This document shows, one piece after another, positions 51,364 through 59,481 of a stretch of 64,000 nt of DNA. The notes beneath the pieces are model-generated. The model was not told the origin of the DNA and ran no database searches. It worked only from the letters and a program-made list of their open reading frames with translations. The translations under genes and the position numbers were made by a program. The stretch is from Candidatus Lernaella stagnicola (GTDB lineage: Bacteria; Lernaellota; Lernaellaia; Lernaellales; Lernaellaceae): NCBI GenBank assembly GCA_030765525.1, contig JAVCCK010000003.1:62001-126000 (forward strand). The letters are read 5' to 3'. How positions within the stretch are numbered: position 1 is the stretch's first letter; every line of letters begins with the position of its first letter.

Positions 51364-53149
51364 TGCTCGATTGATCGTTTTTTCGCTCGCGTTGTTGCTG
51401 GTAATAGCCGCCACATATGCGGGGTGCGCAAAAAAACCCGCGTATCCCAATGTCATCCTGATCAGCATCGACACCTTGCGCGCCGATCGCCTCGGCTGCT
51501 ACGGCGGCACCGGCGGCATCACCGGCATGATGGACTTTTGGGCCGAGCGCGGCGTTCGCTTCGCCAACACGTGGGCGCCCTCCCCTTGGACACTTCCGAG
51601 CCACGCTTCGATGTTTACTTCGCTGTACCCGACCGAACACCGGGCGATCGACGACAAGATCAACATCGACAAGCAAGCGGTGATGATCACCGAGCGGCTC
51701 CGCGACGCGGGCTTCAAAACTGCCGCCTTCGTCAGCCATTACTACCTCGGCGAGGAATACGGTTTCGGCCGCGGCTTCGAGGATTTCTACATCAAGCCCG
51801 ACGCCAAGGCCGACGAAATGGTCGCCAAGGCGGTTCGCTGGATCGGCCGCAACAAGAACAAGTCGTTCTTCGCTTTCCTGCATCTTTTTGACCCGCACAC
51901 GCCCTACCAGCCGCCCATCGACATCGCCAAGAAGCACTACCCGACCGACGTGAACGTACGCGTTTCCGGCACGACGGCCGATGTGATGGAAGTCGTGCAC
52001 ACCTGGCCGCAGGAATCCGCGAAGCAAAAGCTGCGGGCGCTTTCGGCCCTGTACGACGGGGAAATCGAGTTCGTGGACAAGCAGCTCGAAGTGCTGTTCA
52101 AGTCGTTGCAGGAAAACCGCATCGACCAGAACACGATCATCATTTTGGTTTCCGATCACGGCGAAGAGTTCATGGAACACGGCCTGATGGAACACGGCTT
52201 CACTCTGTTTCAAGAACAACTCGCCGTACCGATGATCTGGTACTACCCGACGGGCTTGCCCAGCGGCGCCGTGATCCAGGAGCCGGCGAGCTTGATCGAC
52301 CTCGCGCCGACGATGCTCGATATTCTCGGCTTAGCGCCAATGGAAAACATCTCCGGCGAATCGTTGCTGCCGATTATCAGCAAGCAGAAAACGACGCTGG
52401 GGCGGTCGCTGCTTTCCGAGACCACGCGCCAGGGGCCGGACCGCGTCACGATCATTCGCGATTATCAGAAGTTCATGTACTCGCCCGAATTCATGCTCAA
52501 CGGCCGGCAATTCGGCGAGTCGCTTTTCGATCTGAACGCCGATCCGCAAGAGTTGACCGATCTGTTCGAAAAGCAGCCCAAAGCGGCCAAGAAACTCAAA
52601 AACGAGCTGTTTTCGACAGGCCTGTATATCCAACGCCGCGCCTGGCACGTCCGTTGGGCGAAGACGACCGAGGCGATGACGCTCAAGGGCAGCATTCGCA
52701 CCGGCGGGGATTTCATCTACCAATACAAAGACAATACGATTTACGGCACCGACGAGCGCGGCGGTTTGATCACGCGCGAATTTCCGTGGGAGAAGAAGAA
52801 AGGCAACGAAATCACTTTCGTCAACATCCGCGATCGAGACAACGGCATTGCCTTCATGACCGACCCGGAAACGGCCGACGTCACCTTCCATCTTACCTTC
52901 AACAAACGTGAAGACCCGGCGCGCATCTGTCTGGGTACCTGCGAAAAGCATCCGGAGAGCGGCCATTTCACCCTCTCCAAATCCGTCGAGGGCAATCCGA
53001 AAACCAAATTGCCGCCCGGCCATGTTCTGGTTTGGAGCGAGCCGATTTGGGTCAACAGCAAGCAAGTACTGCGCGCTGAAGTTGGCGACCCGATCAAGCT
53101 GTCACCGGAAGTTGTGCAGCATCTGCGAAGTTTGGGTTACATCGAATAA
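51356..53149 (+). CDS. Sulfatase/alkaline-phosphatase-fold lipoprotein, Thr at nucleophile position
   Basis: A 597-residue protein with a lipoprotein signal (lipobox YAGC, Cys24) and an N-terminal alkaline phosphatase superfamily domain. Metal and catalytic blocks are ISIDTLRADRLGCYG (Asp39), SPWTLPSHASMFTS (position of the formylglycine, here Thr79), HLFDPHTPYQPP and VSDHGEEFMEHG (about 267-278). Lack of C/S-x-P-x-R argues against sulfatase activity and favours a phosphatase or phospho-transferase such as a phosphoethanolamine-transferase-like enzyme. A beta-rich C-terminal domain (about 430-597) follows. Confidence 0.78.
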   Translation: MRSARLIVFSLALLLVIAATYAGCAKKPAYPNVILISIDTLRADRLGCYGGTGGITGMMDFWAERGVRFANTWAPSPWTLPSHASMFTSLYPTEHRAIDDKINIDKQAVMITERLRDAGFKTAAFVSHYYLGEEYGFGRGFEDFYIKPDAKADEMVAKAVRWIGRNKNKSFFAFLHLFDPHTPYQPPIDIAKKHYPTDVNVRVSGTTADVMEVVHTWPQESAKQKLRALSALYDGEIEFVDKQLEVLFKSLQENRIDQNTIIILVSDHGEEFMEHGLMEHGFTLFQEQLAVPMIWYYPTGLPSGAVIQEPASLIDLAPTMLDILGLAPMENISGESLLPIISKQKTTLGRSLLSETTRQGPDRVTIIRDYQKFMYSPEFMLNGRQFGESLFDLNADPQELTDLFEKQPKAAKKLKNELFSTGLYIQRRAWHVRWAKTTEAMTLKGSIRTGGDFIYQYKDNTIYGTDERGGLITREFPWEKKKGNEITFVNIRDRDNGIAFMTDPETADVTFHLTFNKREDPARICLGTCEKHPESGHFTLSKSVEGNPKTKLPPGHVLVWSEPIWVNSKQVLRAEVGDPIKLSPEVVQHLRSLGYIE

Positions 53150-53161
53150 CGCGTGGTTTAC

Positions 53162-53190
53162 TTGACTTTTCGCGCATGCCTGGGCAAAAT
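53162..53190 (+). promoter_or_regulatory. Sigma-70-type promoter of yebC-ruvCAB
   Basis: TTGACT (53162-53167) and CAAAAT (53185-53190) are spaced by 17 nt, 64 nt before yebC. It lies in the 105-nt gap after the sulfatase-fold gene. Confidence 0.5.
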
Positions 53191-53254
53191 GCGGGCATTC
53201 CGTAGAGCGTTCGATTAGGTTGCATAAGGTATTGAATTCCCTTGCGGAGGTACT

Positions 53255-54004
53255 ATGTCCGGCCATAGCAAATGGAGCACGATCAAGCGGAAAAAAGGCG
53301 CGGCCGACGCCAAACGCGGCAGGCTTTTCTCCAAGCTCAACCGCGAAATCTTGTTGGCGGCCAAAGAAGGCGGCTCCGATCCCGAAGCCAATATTCGACT
53401 GCGTAACGCGATCGCGGCGGCCAAGGGCTCCAATATGCCCAAAGACAACATCATGCGCGCCATCGCCAAGGGCACCGGCGAAGGCGTCGACGGCGCCCAA
53501 TTCGTGGAATTCGTGTACGAGGGCTACGGCCCCGGCGGCGTGGCGGTGTTGGTGGAAACCATCAGCGATAACCGCAACCGAACAACGGCCGAGGTTCGGC
53601 ATGCCTTCGCAAAATTCGGCGGAAACCTCGGCGAAAAAGGTTGTGTCGCATGGATGTTCGATCGCAAAGGGCTATTCGTTTTTGAAACGGACGGCTTGGA
53701 CATGGACCGCCTCGAAGAAGTAGCCATTGAAAACGGCGCCGAAGATATTCGTGAAGAGGGAGAAATGGTCGAGGTGATTTGCGCCATTGAAGACTACAAC
53801 ACGTTGCGCGAAGCCTTCGAGCAAGCGGAGCTCGAGAGCGAAAGCGCCGATCTCGCCTTTTTGCCGCAAACGACTTTGGACCTTTCCGGCAAACAAGCCG
53901 GCAGCATGCTCAAGTTGATGGAGACGTTCGAAGAGCTCGACGACGTGGAAAACGTCTGGTCGAATTTCGACATGCCCGAAGGGGAAATGAACGAAGACGA
54001 GTGA
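53255..54004 (+). CDS. yebC: YebC/PmpR (TACO1) family protein
   Basis: A 249-residue protein starting MSGHSKWSTIKRKKGAADAK, the family signature, with FVYEGYGPGGVAVLVE (about 89) and LGEKGCVAWMF (about 128). Members relieve ribosome stalling at polyproline stretches or act as transcription regulators. GGAGG lies just upstream of the ATG. It precedes ruvC, the usual gene order. Confidence 0.95.
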   Translation: MSGHSKWSTIKRKKGAADAKRGRLFSKLNREILLAAKEGGSDPEANIRLRNAIAAAKGSNMPKDNIMRAIAKGTGEGVDGAQFVEFVYEGYGPGGVAVLVETISDNRNRTTAEVRHAFAKFGGNLGEKGCVAWMFDRKGLFVFETDGLDMDRLEEVAIENGAEDIREEGEMVEVICAIEDYNTLREAFEQAELESESADLAFLPQTTLDLSGKQAGSMLKLMETFEELDDVENVWSNFDMPEGEMNEDE

Positions 54005-54035
54005 TCGCCGCCCCGTCCGCGCAGGAGACACGCCC

Positions 54036-54545
54036 ATGCGGGTGATTGGGATAGACCCGGGCAGTCGCATCTGCGGCTGGGGGGTAGTCGAGGAACAGAC
54101 CGCGCCGCAGAAACTAGTGCACGTGGATTGCGGAGGCATCATCACCCAAACACGCCGCGATTTGCCCGAACGTTTGAAACAGATCTACGACGAGTTATCA
54201 AACATCATTGCCCGCCACCAACCCCAAGAGGCGGCCGTCGAATCCCTTTTCTTTCATAAGAACGCCAAGAGTGCGCTCGTGCTCGGTCACGCCCGCGGCG
54301 TCGCGTTGTTGGCCTGCGTCAACGCCGGCCTGCCGATTTTCGAATACGCGCCCGCCCAAACCAAGCAAGCCCTGGTCGGCCACGGCCGCGCCGAAAAACG
54401 GCAGGTGGCCATCATGGTGAAAAACCTGTTGGGACTGCCGGAAGTGGCGATGGAAGACGCATCGGACGCTCTGGCTGCGGCCATATGCCATTTGAACAGC
54501 CGACGCATGAAGATCGCCATGCAGAGTCTGGGAGCCCAACGATGA
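54036..54545 (+). CDS. ruvC: Holliday junction endonuclease RuvC
   Basis: A 169-residue dimeric resolvase that cuts Holliday junctions symmetrically. The catalytic acids are Asp7 (MRVIGIDPGS), Glu69 (AAVESLFF) and the Asp pair 141/144 in EDASDALAAAICH. The ATG at 54036 has AGGAGA upstream. The stop overlaps the ruvA ATG as ATGA. Confidence 0.96.
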   Translation: MRVIGIDPGSRICGWGVVEEQTAPQKLVHVDCGGIITQTRRDLPERLKQIYDELSNIIARHQPQEAAVESLFFHKNAKSALVLGHARGVALLACVNAGLPIFEYAPAQTKQALVGHGRAEKRQVAIMVKNLLGLPEVAMEDASDALAAAICHLNSRRMKIAMQSLGAQR

Positions 54546-55150
54546 TTGCACGCCTGGCCGGTCGGCTTGCCGAGAAGGAATTGACCCGCGTGGTTGTCGA
54601 TGTGGGCGGCGTCGGCTACGCGGTGAACATCAGCGCCAACTGTTTCTACGCCCTGCCCGAACCGCCAGCCGAAGTCACGTTACTGATCCACACCTCGGTC
54701 CGCGAAGACGATATCTCACTTTACGGATTCCTCACGGCGCTGGAAAAGAATCTCTTCCGCCACTTGGTCTCGGTCAGCAACGTAGGCCCGCGCGCGGCTA
54801 TGAATTTGCTGTCGGCGTTCAAGGCCGAAGACCTCCTGAGCGCCATCGCCAACCAAGACGCCAAGGCGCTCTCCACGGTGACCGGCATCGGCAAGAAAAC
54901 GGCGGAACGCATTCTGGTCGACCTGGGCGACAAAGCCGGCAAGCTGCTTGCGGAGGCCGAAATCGAGCTTCCCGCGCCGCCCTCCCCTTTGAGCGTAGCC
55001 GAACGTGACGCGCTGTCGGCACTGGTCAACTTGGGGTTCCGAGAGACCGAAGCGGAAAGCGCGGTCGCGCGCGCCCGGCAGGTCGTCGGTCCGGATGCCG
55101 GTTTGGAAGATCTGATTCGCGCCGCCCTGCGGCGGCACGCGAAGGGATAA
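54542..55150 (+). CDS. ruvA: Holliday junction DNA-binding protein RuvA
   Basis: A 202-residue tetrameric junction binder. It begins MIARLAGRLAEKE, has tandem helix-hairpin-helix motifs (LVSVSNVGPRAAMNLL and LSTVTGIGKKTAERIL, about 73-120) and a C-terminal domain III (ALSALVNLGFRETEAESAV) that contacts RuvB. Coupled to ruvC by overlap; ruvB follows after 3 nt. Confidence 0.96.
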   Translation: MIARLAGRLAEKELTRVVVDVGGVGYAVNISANCFYALPEPPAEVTLLIHTSVREDDISLYGFLTALEKNLFRHLVSVSNVGPRAAMNLLSAFKAEDLLSAIANQDAKALSTVTGIGKKTAERILVDLGDKAGKLLAEAEIELPAPPSPLSVAERDALSALVNLGFRETEAESAVARARQVVGPDAGLEDLIRAALRRHAKG

Positions 55151-55153
55151 CGA

Positions 55154-56191
55154 ATGGACAGAGACGCCATCGATCCGCAAGGCACAACCACGGAAAAGGA
55201 ACTTGACGCTACGTTGCGGCCGAAAACGCTGGCCGGGTTTATCGGCCAAAGCGGCGTAAAGGATAATCTGCACATTTACATCAAAGCGGCGCGGGGACGC
55301 GACGAAGCCCTCGATCACGCGCTCTTGTACGGTCCGCCGGGACTCGGCAAAACGACGCTCGCGCATATCATCGCCAACGAATTGGGCGTGGGTTTGCATT
55401 CGACCAGCGGCCCGGTACTTGAGCGCCCCGGCGATCTGGCCGCGATTCTGACCAACCTGCAACCGCGCGACGTACTGTTCATCGACGAAATCCACCGCCT
55501 CTCGAAAGTCGTGGAGGAAAAGCTGTACCCGGCGATGGAAGATTTCGCCATCGACCTCATTCTCGGAGAAGGCGTCTCGGCGCGCACCGTGCAAATGCCG
55601 ATACAACCTTTCACCCTCATCGGCGCCACCACGCGCATCGGCCTGATCGCCAATCCGCTACGTGATCGCTTCGGCATCATCGATCGCCTCGATTTTTACG
55701 AAGCCGAAGACTTGCACACAATCATTCGGCGCAGCGCCCGCATCCTCGGCGTCGAACTTGCCGAAGACGGAGCCACTGAAATCGCGCGCCGCAGCCGCGG
55801 CACGCCTCGCGTGGCCAACCGCCTGTTGCGTCGCGTCCGCGATTTCGCCCAGGTGGAAGGCGACGGCCGGGTCACGCGGGAGATCGCCGCGGTCAGCCTC
55901 AAACGCCTGGGCGTCGATTCGGTTGGTCTGGACAAGATGGACCAGCGGGTGCTACTGACGATCATCGATCACTTTCAGGGCGGGCCCGTGGGTGTGGACA
56001 CGCTGGCCGCCAGCCTTTCGGAAGAAAAAGACACTATTGAAGACGTCATCGAACCCTTTTTGATTCAACGTGGCTACCTTAAGAGAACGCCGCGAGGCCG
56101 TGTCGTCACACCGCGGGCATACGAACATTTAGGCAAGACGATCCCCAAAGGCGCAACGATGGAACTTTTCACGAACGGAAGCGAAGAATGA
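55154..56191 (+). CDS. ruvB: Holliday junction branch migration ATPase RuvB
   Basis: A 345-residue AAA+ motor. Walker [13 protein letters not shown] (about 60-71), Walker [11 protein letters not shown] (about 112), sensor 1 IGATTRIGL (about 157) and the C-terminal winged helix ([22 protein letters not shown]) are all intact. The stop overlaps the next gene's ATG by 4 nt. Confidence 0.97.
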   Translation: MDRDAIDPQGTTTEKELDATLRPKTLAGFIGQSGVKDNLHIYIKAARGRDEALDHALLYGPPGLGKTTLAHIIANELGVGLHSTSGPVLERPGDLAAILTNLQPRDVLFIDEIHRLSKVVEEKLYPAMEDFAIDLILGEGVSARTVQMPIQPFTLIGATTRIGLIANPLRDRFGIIDRLDFYEAEDLHTIIRRSARILGVELAEDGATEIARRSRGTPRVANRLLRRVRDFAQVEGDGRVTREIAAVSLKRLGVDSVGLDKMDQRVLLTIIDHFQGGPVGVDTLAASLSEEKDTIEDVIEPFLIQRGYLKRTPRGRVVTPRAYEHLGKTIPKGATMELFTNGSEE

Positions 56192-56697
56192 CGAGAATCC
56201 CAGACAACGTGCTCGACATCCTGGTGATCTGCTCGGGAAACATGTGCCGCAGCCCGATGGCCGCCGCCCAGTTACGCGCGAAATTGCAGGAAGCCGAAGT
56301 GCGTGGCGTGGCGGTCCGGTCGGCGGGCACCATCGCCCCACCCGGCTATCCGGCCAGCCCCGACGCCGTGGCCGTGGCCGAAGCACACGGTCTGGACATC
56401 AGCTATCATCGCACGACGCCGCTCTCCGTCGATTTGCTGCGCCGCGCCGATTTAGTTCTCGCCATGGACCGTGACCGTCACCTCGAAATCGTGCGGCAGT
56501 TGGAGCCGTCGGCAATGAGCAAGGCTTTCCTGCTAAGCGAGTTCGCTGACGCCGGCCCCGAGAAAGGCGCCACGATCCCCGACCCCATCGGCACAACCTA
56601 CGCCTTCTACGATCTGATCTTCCACAAAATGGGCGGTATGCTCGACAACCTCGTCACCGTCCTGAAATCACAGCAGCCCGATGATTCCGTCGAGTGA
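56188..56697 (+). CDS. Low-molecular-weight phosphotyrosine phosphatase family
   Basis: A 169-residue protein with the P-loop [11 protein letters not shown] (Cys15, Arg21), which matches Cx5R of the family, and the acid-loop Asp in PDPIG (about 131). Members dephosphorylate phosphotyrosine, as in Wzb-type capsule regulators, or phosphoarginine (YwlE). No tyrosine kinase gene is nearby. It overlaps both ruvB and the cupin gene. Confidence 0.9.
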   Translation: MTRIPDNVLDILVICSGNMCRSPMAAAQLRAKLQEAEVRGVAVRSAGTIAPPGYPASPDAVAVAEAHGLDISYHRTTPLSVDLLRRADLVLAMDRDRHLEIVRQLEPSAMSKAFLLSEFADAGPEKGATIPDPIGTTYAFYDLIFHKMGGMLDNLVTVLKSQQPDDSVE

Positions 56698-57088
56698 TTT
56701 CTTCCGGCTCACCGCGGTCGAAACAAGCCGCGATCAGCGCGGCTGGGTAAGCAATCTGCTGGATTTCCTACCCTTACCGGCCGAAGCGTTGCGCAACGTG
56801 CATCTCGTGGAAATGCAACCGGGATCCGTGCGCGGCAACCACGTCCACAAGAAGCAGCGTGAATGGATCATCCTGTGCGGCGGTCCACTACGTGTCGTGG
56901 TCACTGTCGGCGATGATCGTTTTGAAACCGTGCTCGCCGGCGACGCACCGATGATGCTGCACATCGAGCCGGGCGCCGCCCACGCCGTTCGTAACGAAGG
57001 CGCCGCGCGCGCCTTTCTAGTAGCGATAACCGATCAACTCTACGATTTCGAAAACCCGGACGTGCAACGCGTCCGGCTGTTGGACTAG
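56681..57088 (+). CDS. Cupin-fold protein (sugar-isomerase/FdtA-like)
   Basis: A 135-residue single-domain cupin. It has VEMQPGSVRGNHVHKKQREW (about 43-62), containing the metal/active His pair of cupin motif 1, and IEPGAAHAVRN (about 92-102) for motif 2. The HVHK-type motif resembles WxcM/FdtA dTDP-sugar isomerases, but small unassigned cupins look alike. It overlaps the phosphatase gene by 17 nt. Confidence 0.78.
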   Translation: MIPSSDFFRLTAVETSRDQRGWVSNLLDFLPLPAEALRNVHLVEMQPGSVRGNHVHKKQREWIILCGGPLRVVVTVGDDRFETVLAGDAPMMLHIEPGAAHAVRNEGAARAFLVAITDQLYDFENPDVQRVRLLD

Positions 57089-57097
57089 GAGACGACC

Positions 57098-58492
57098 ATG
57101 CAACTTGAATTCCACGGTGCGATTCGCGTCGTGACCGGATCTTGTTACCTGCTGCGCATCGGCGGTAAGCAGGTGCTCATCGATTGCGGCCTGTATCAAG
57201 GCGGACGCCGGATCGAACGCCGGAACCGCGAAGCCTTTCACTTCAATCCGCAAACCATCGACGCGGTGGTTGTGACGCACGCCCATATCGACCATATCGG
57301 CCTGCTGCCCAAGTTGGTGCGCGACGGTTACCGAGGGCCGATCCATTCTACGGCGGCCACCTCCGATTTGGCGCGCATTCTGCTGCTGGACGCGGCGCAT
57401 ATCGCCGAATTTGAAGCCGAGCGGCACAACCGAAAGGCAAAACGTTCCGGGCAACCGTTCGAGCGCCCGGTGTTCACCATGCGCAATGCGGAAGATGCGA
57501 TCGAGTTGTTCGTCCAGCACCGCTACGGCGATGAATTCGATGTCGTCGAAGGCCTGCATGCCGTCTACCGCGACGCCGGTCACATTTTGGGAAGCGCTTT
57601 CGTGGAGATGGTCGCCTACGAAAACGGCGCCAAGCGTCGTATCACCTTCTCGGGTGACTTGGGCAATACCGACCAGGCGATCATCTGCGATCCGCAGCCG
57701 CCCAACCCGACCGACGTGCTGCTAATCGAATCTACCTACGGCGACCGCCAACATCGGCCGCGCGGCGACACGCTCAACGAGTTGGCCGAGATCCTACTGC
57801 AAGCCTACAAAGAGGGCGGCAACGTCGTTATCCCGGCGTTCGCTGTGGGCCGTACACAGGAAGTTCTCTACCGGCTTCGTGAGATGAACGACGAAGGCCG
57901 CTTGCCCGCTTTCAATGTGTTTGTCGACTCGCCGCTGGCGATTTCCGCCACGCAGATCGTGCGCGAGAACTCGCAATGCTACGACGACGAGACCGTCCAC
58001 GAACTGACGGCCCTGGGCAGCGATCCACTCATGGTGCCCAGGCTGGCATTCACGCGGTCGACGGACGCATCCAAGCAGATCAACTTTGTCGACGAGCCCA
58101 GCATCATCATCAGCGCCAGCGGCATGTGCAACGCGGGCCGCATCCTGCACCACCTCAAGCACAACCTCTGGCGGCGCGAAGCGCATGTCGTGTTTGTCGG
58201 CTACCAAGGCGTCGGGACACTGGGGCGCCTCTTGGTCGACGGCATACCGCGGGTGAAAATCATGGGCGACGAGATCATGGTGGCCGCGCACATCCACACG
58301 ATCGGGGGGTTGTCCGCCCATGCCGACCAGCAGGGTATGATGGATTGGGCGAAACCGCTTGCCGATAAACCGCCGCGCACCTTCGTTGTACACGGCGAAG
58401 AAGGTCCGGCGAACACGTTCGCCAAGCTGCTCAAGTCACAGTACGGATTCAACGCGCGCGTGCCGCTCTGGCATGAGACGGTCACGTTGTAG
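57098..58492 (+). CDS. MBL-fold beta-CASP nuclease (YSH1/CPSF-like)
   Basis: A 464-residue RNA-processing-type metallo-beta-lactamase. Metal motifs are THAHIDHIGLLP (about 67-78), DAGHILGSAFVE (about 153), FSGDLGN (about 182) and the late HTIGGLSAHADQQG. The beta-CASP insert carries IPAFAVGRTQEVLY and SASGMCNAGRILHH. This COG1236 class is found across bacteria with unclear role, often exonuclease. It follows the cupin by 9 nt with AGGAGA as ribosome binding site. Confidence 0.9.
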   Translation: MQLEFHGAIRVVTGSCYLLRIGGKQVLIDCGLYQGGRRIERRNREAFHFNPQTIDAVVVTHAHIDHIGLLPKLVRDGYRGPIHSTAATSDLARILLLDAAHIAEFEAERHNRKAKRSGQPFERPVFTMRNAEDAIELFVQHRYGDEFDVVEGLHAVYRDAGHILGSAFVEMVAYENGAKRRITFSGDLGNTDQAIICDPQPPNPTDVLLIESTYGDRQHRPRGDTLNELAEILLQAYKEGGNVVIPAFAVGRTQEVLYRLREMNDEGRLPAFNVFVDSPLAISATQIVRENSQCYDDETVHELTALGSDPLMVPRLAFTRSTDASKQINFVDEPSIIISASGMCNAGRILHHLKHNLWRREAHVVFVGYQGVGTLGRLLVDGIPRVKIMGDEIMVAAHIHTIGGLSAHADQQGMMDWAKPLADKPPRTFVVHGEEGPANTFAKLLKSQYGFNARVPLWHETVTL

Positions 58493-58536
58493 AAAACGGT
58501 CTTCCGTTTTTGCGCCACGCGCCGCATACTCGCTGC

Positions 58537-59430
58537 ATGAGCGAAATTTTGCCGTATCTGCCCTTTTCCCGGTGGCTGAAAGAGCGCTACGGCACACCGG
58601 TGCGCAAGATTTCGCTGGATGCCGGCTTTGGCTGTCCCAACAAGGACGGCACGATTTCACGCGCCGGCTGCCTCTTTTGCGACTTGAACGAATCGGGCCC
58701 CGATCCGGAAATCGTCGCCGGCCGTTCGGTACGCGAGCAGCTTAACGACCAGATCGAACAATTCCGGCGACGTCACGGCGCGACCCACAAATTTCTCGCT
58801 TACCTGCAATCAGGTACCAACACGCACGCGCCTGTCGAAACGCTGCGCGAGGTTTACGGCCAGGCCATCGCGCACCCGGAAGTCGTATCTCTCTCGGTTT
58901 CAACGCGCCCCGATTGCGCACCGGAACCCGTGCTTGACGTGCTTCACGAGGTTGCCGGTCACCTGGACGTGTGGGTCGAATTCGGCGTGCAGTCCGCGCA
59001 CGATCACACGTTGAGTGCCGTGAATCGCGGACACGATTTTGCCGCGGTGCAAGACGCCGTGGCGCGGTGCCGGCGGCGCGATTTCCTGGTTTGCGCCCAC
59101 CTCATCGTCGGCCTGCCCGGTGAGACCGCCGCCGACATGGTGGAGACGGTGCGTCGCGTCGCGGGCCTGCGCGTCGCCGCGGTGAAGTTTCACCCGCTAT
59201 GCATCACGCGCGGCAGTGCCTTGGAGCGTCAGTGGAGTGAGCGGCCCTTCCCGCTGCTGACCGAAGACGCGTACGTCGAGGCCGTGGTCGCCATGTTGCG
59301 TGAATTGCCGTCGGGGACCGTCGTGCAACGCATCAGCGGCTCCGGGCGACCGGAGGTTCACATCGCGCCGGATTGGACCCGCAACATCAATCGCACGAAG
59401 AACCTGATCGCCGCGCGATTCGAAAAGTAA
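58537..59430 (+). CDS. Radical SAM protein, YhcC/TIGR01212 family
   Basis: A 297-residue enzyme with the unusual cluster motif CPNKDGTISRAGCLFC (about 33-48), then LAYLQSGTNTHAP (about 88-100), VSTRPDCAPEPVLD, GVQSAHDHTLSAVNRGHD and HLIVGLPGETAADM (about 190). These match the TIGR01212 family, which is widespread and functionally undefined (a link with tRNA modification or elongator-like domains has been suggested). The ATG at 58537 is chosen; the frame is open upstream to 58510. A terminator follows the stop. Confidence 0.9.
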   Translation: MSEILPYLPFSRWLKERYGTPVRKISLDAGFGCPNKDGTISRAGCLFCDLNESGPDPEIVAGRSVREQLNDQIEQFRRRHGATHKFLAYLQSGTNTHAPVETLREVYGQAIAHPEVVSLSVSTRPDCAPEPVLDVLHEVAGHLDVWVEFGVQSAHDHTLSAVNRGHDFAAVQDAVARCRRRDFLVCAHLIVGLPGETAADMVETVRRVAGLRVAAVKFHPLCITRGSALERQWSERPFPLLTEDAYVEAVVAMLRELPSGTVVQRISGSGRPEVHIAPDWTRNINRTKNLIAARFEK

Positions 59431-59432
59431 AA

Positions 59433-59459
59433 GGGGCGGCTTTCCGCCGCCCCCGTTTT
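59433..59459 (+). terminator. Bidirectional terminator
   Basis: GGGGCGGC (59433-59440) pairs with GCCGCCCC (59446-59453) around TTTCC, followed by a 4-T run on the plus strand. On the minus strand the flanking bases give CTTTTACTTTTC. It separates the radical SAM gene from the convergent Asp/Thr-tailed protein. Confidence 0.8.
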
Positions 59460-59481
59460 GTACCGCTATTTCTTTCGCGTG

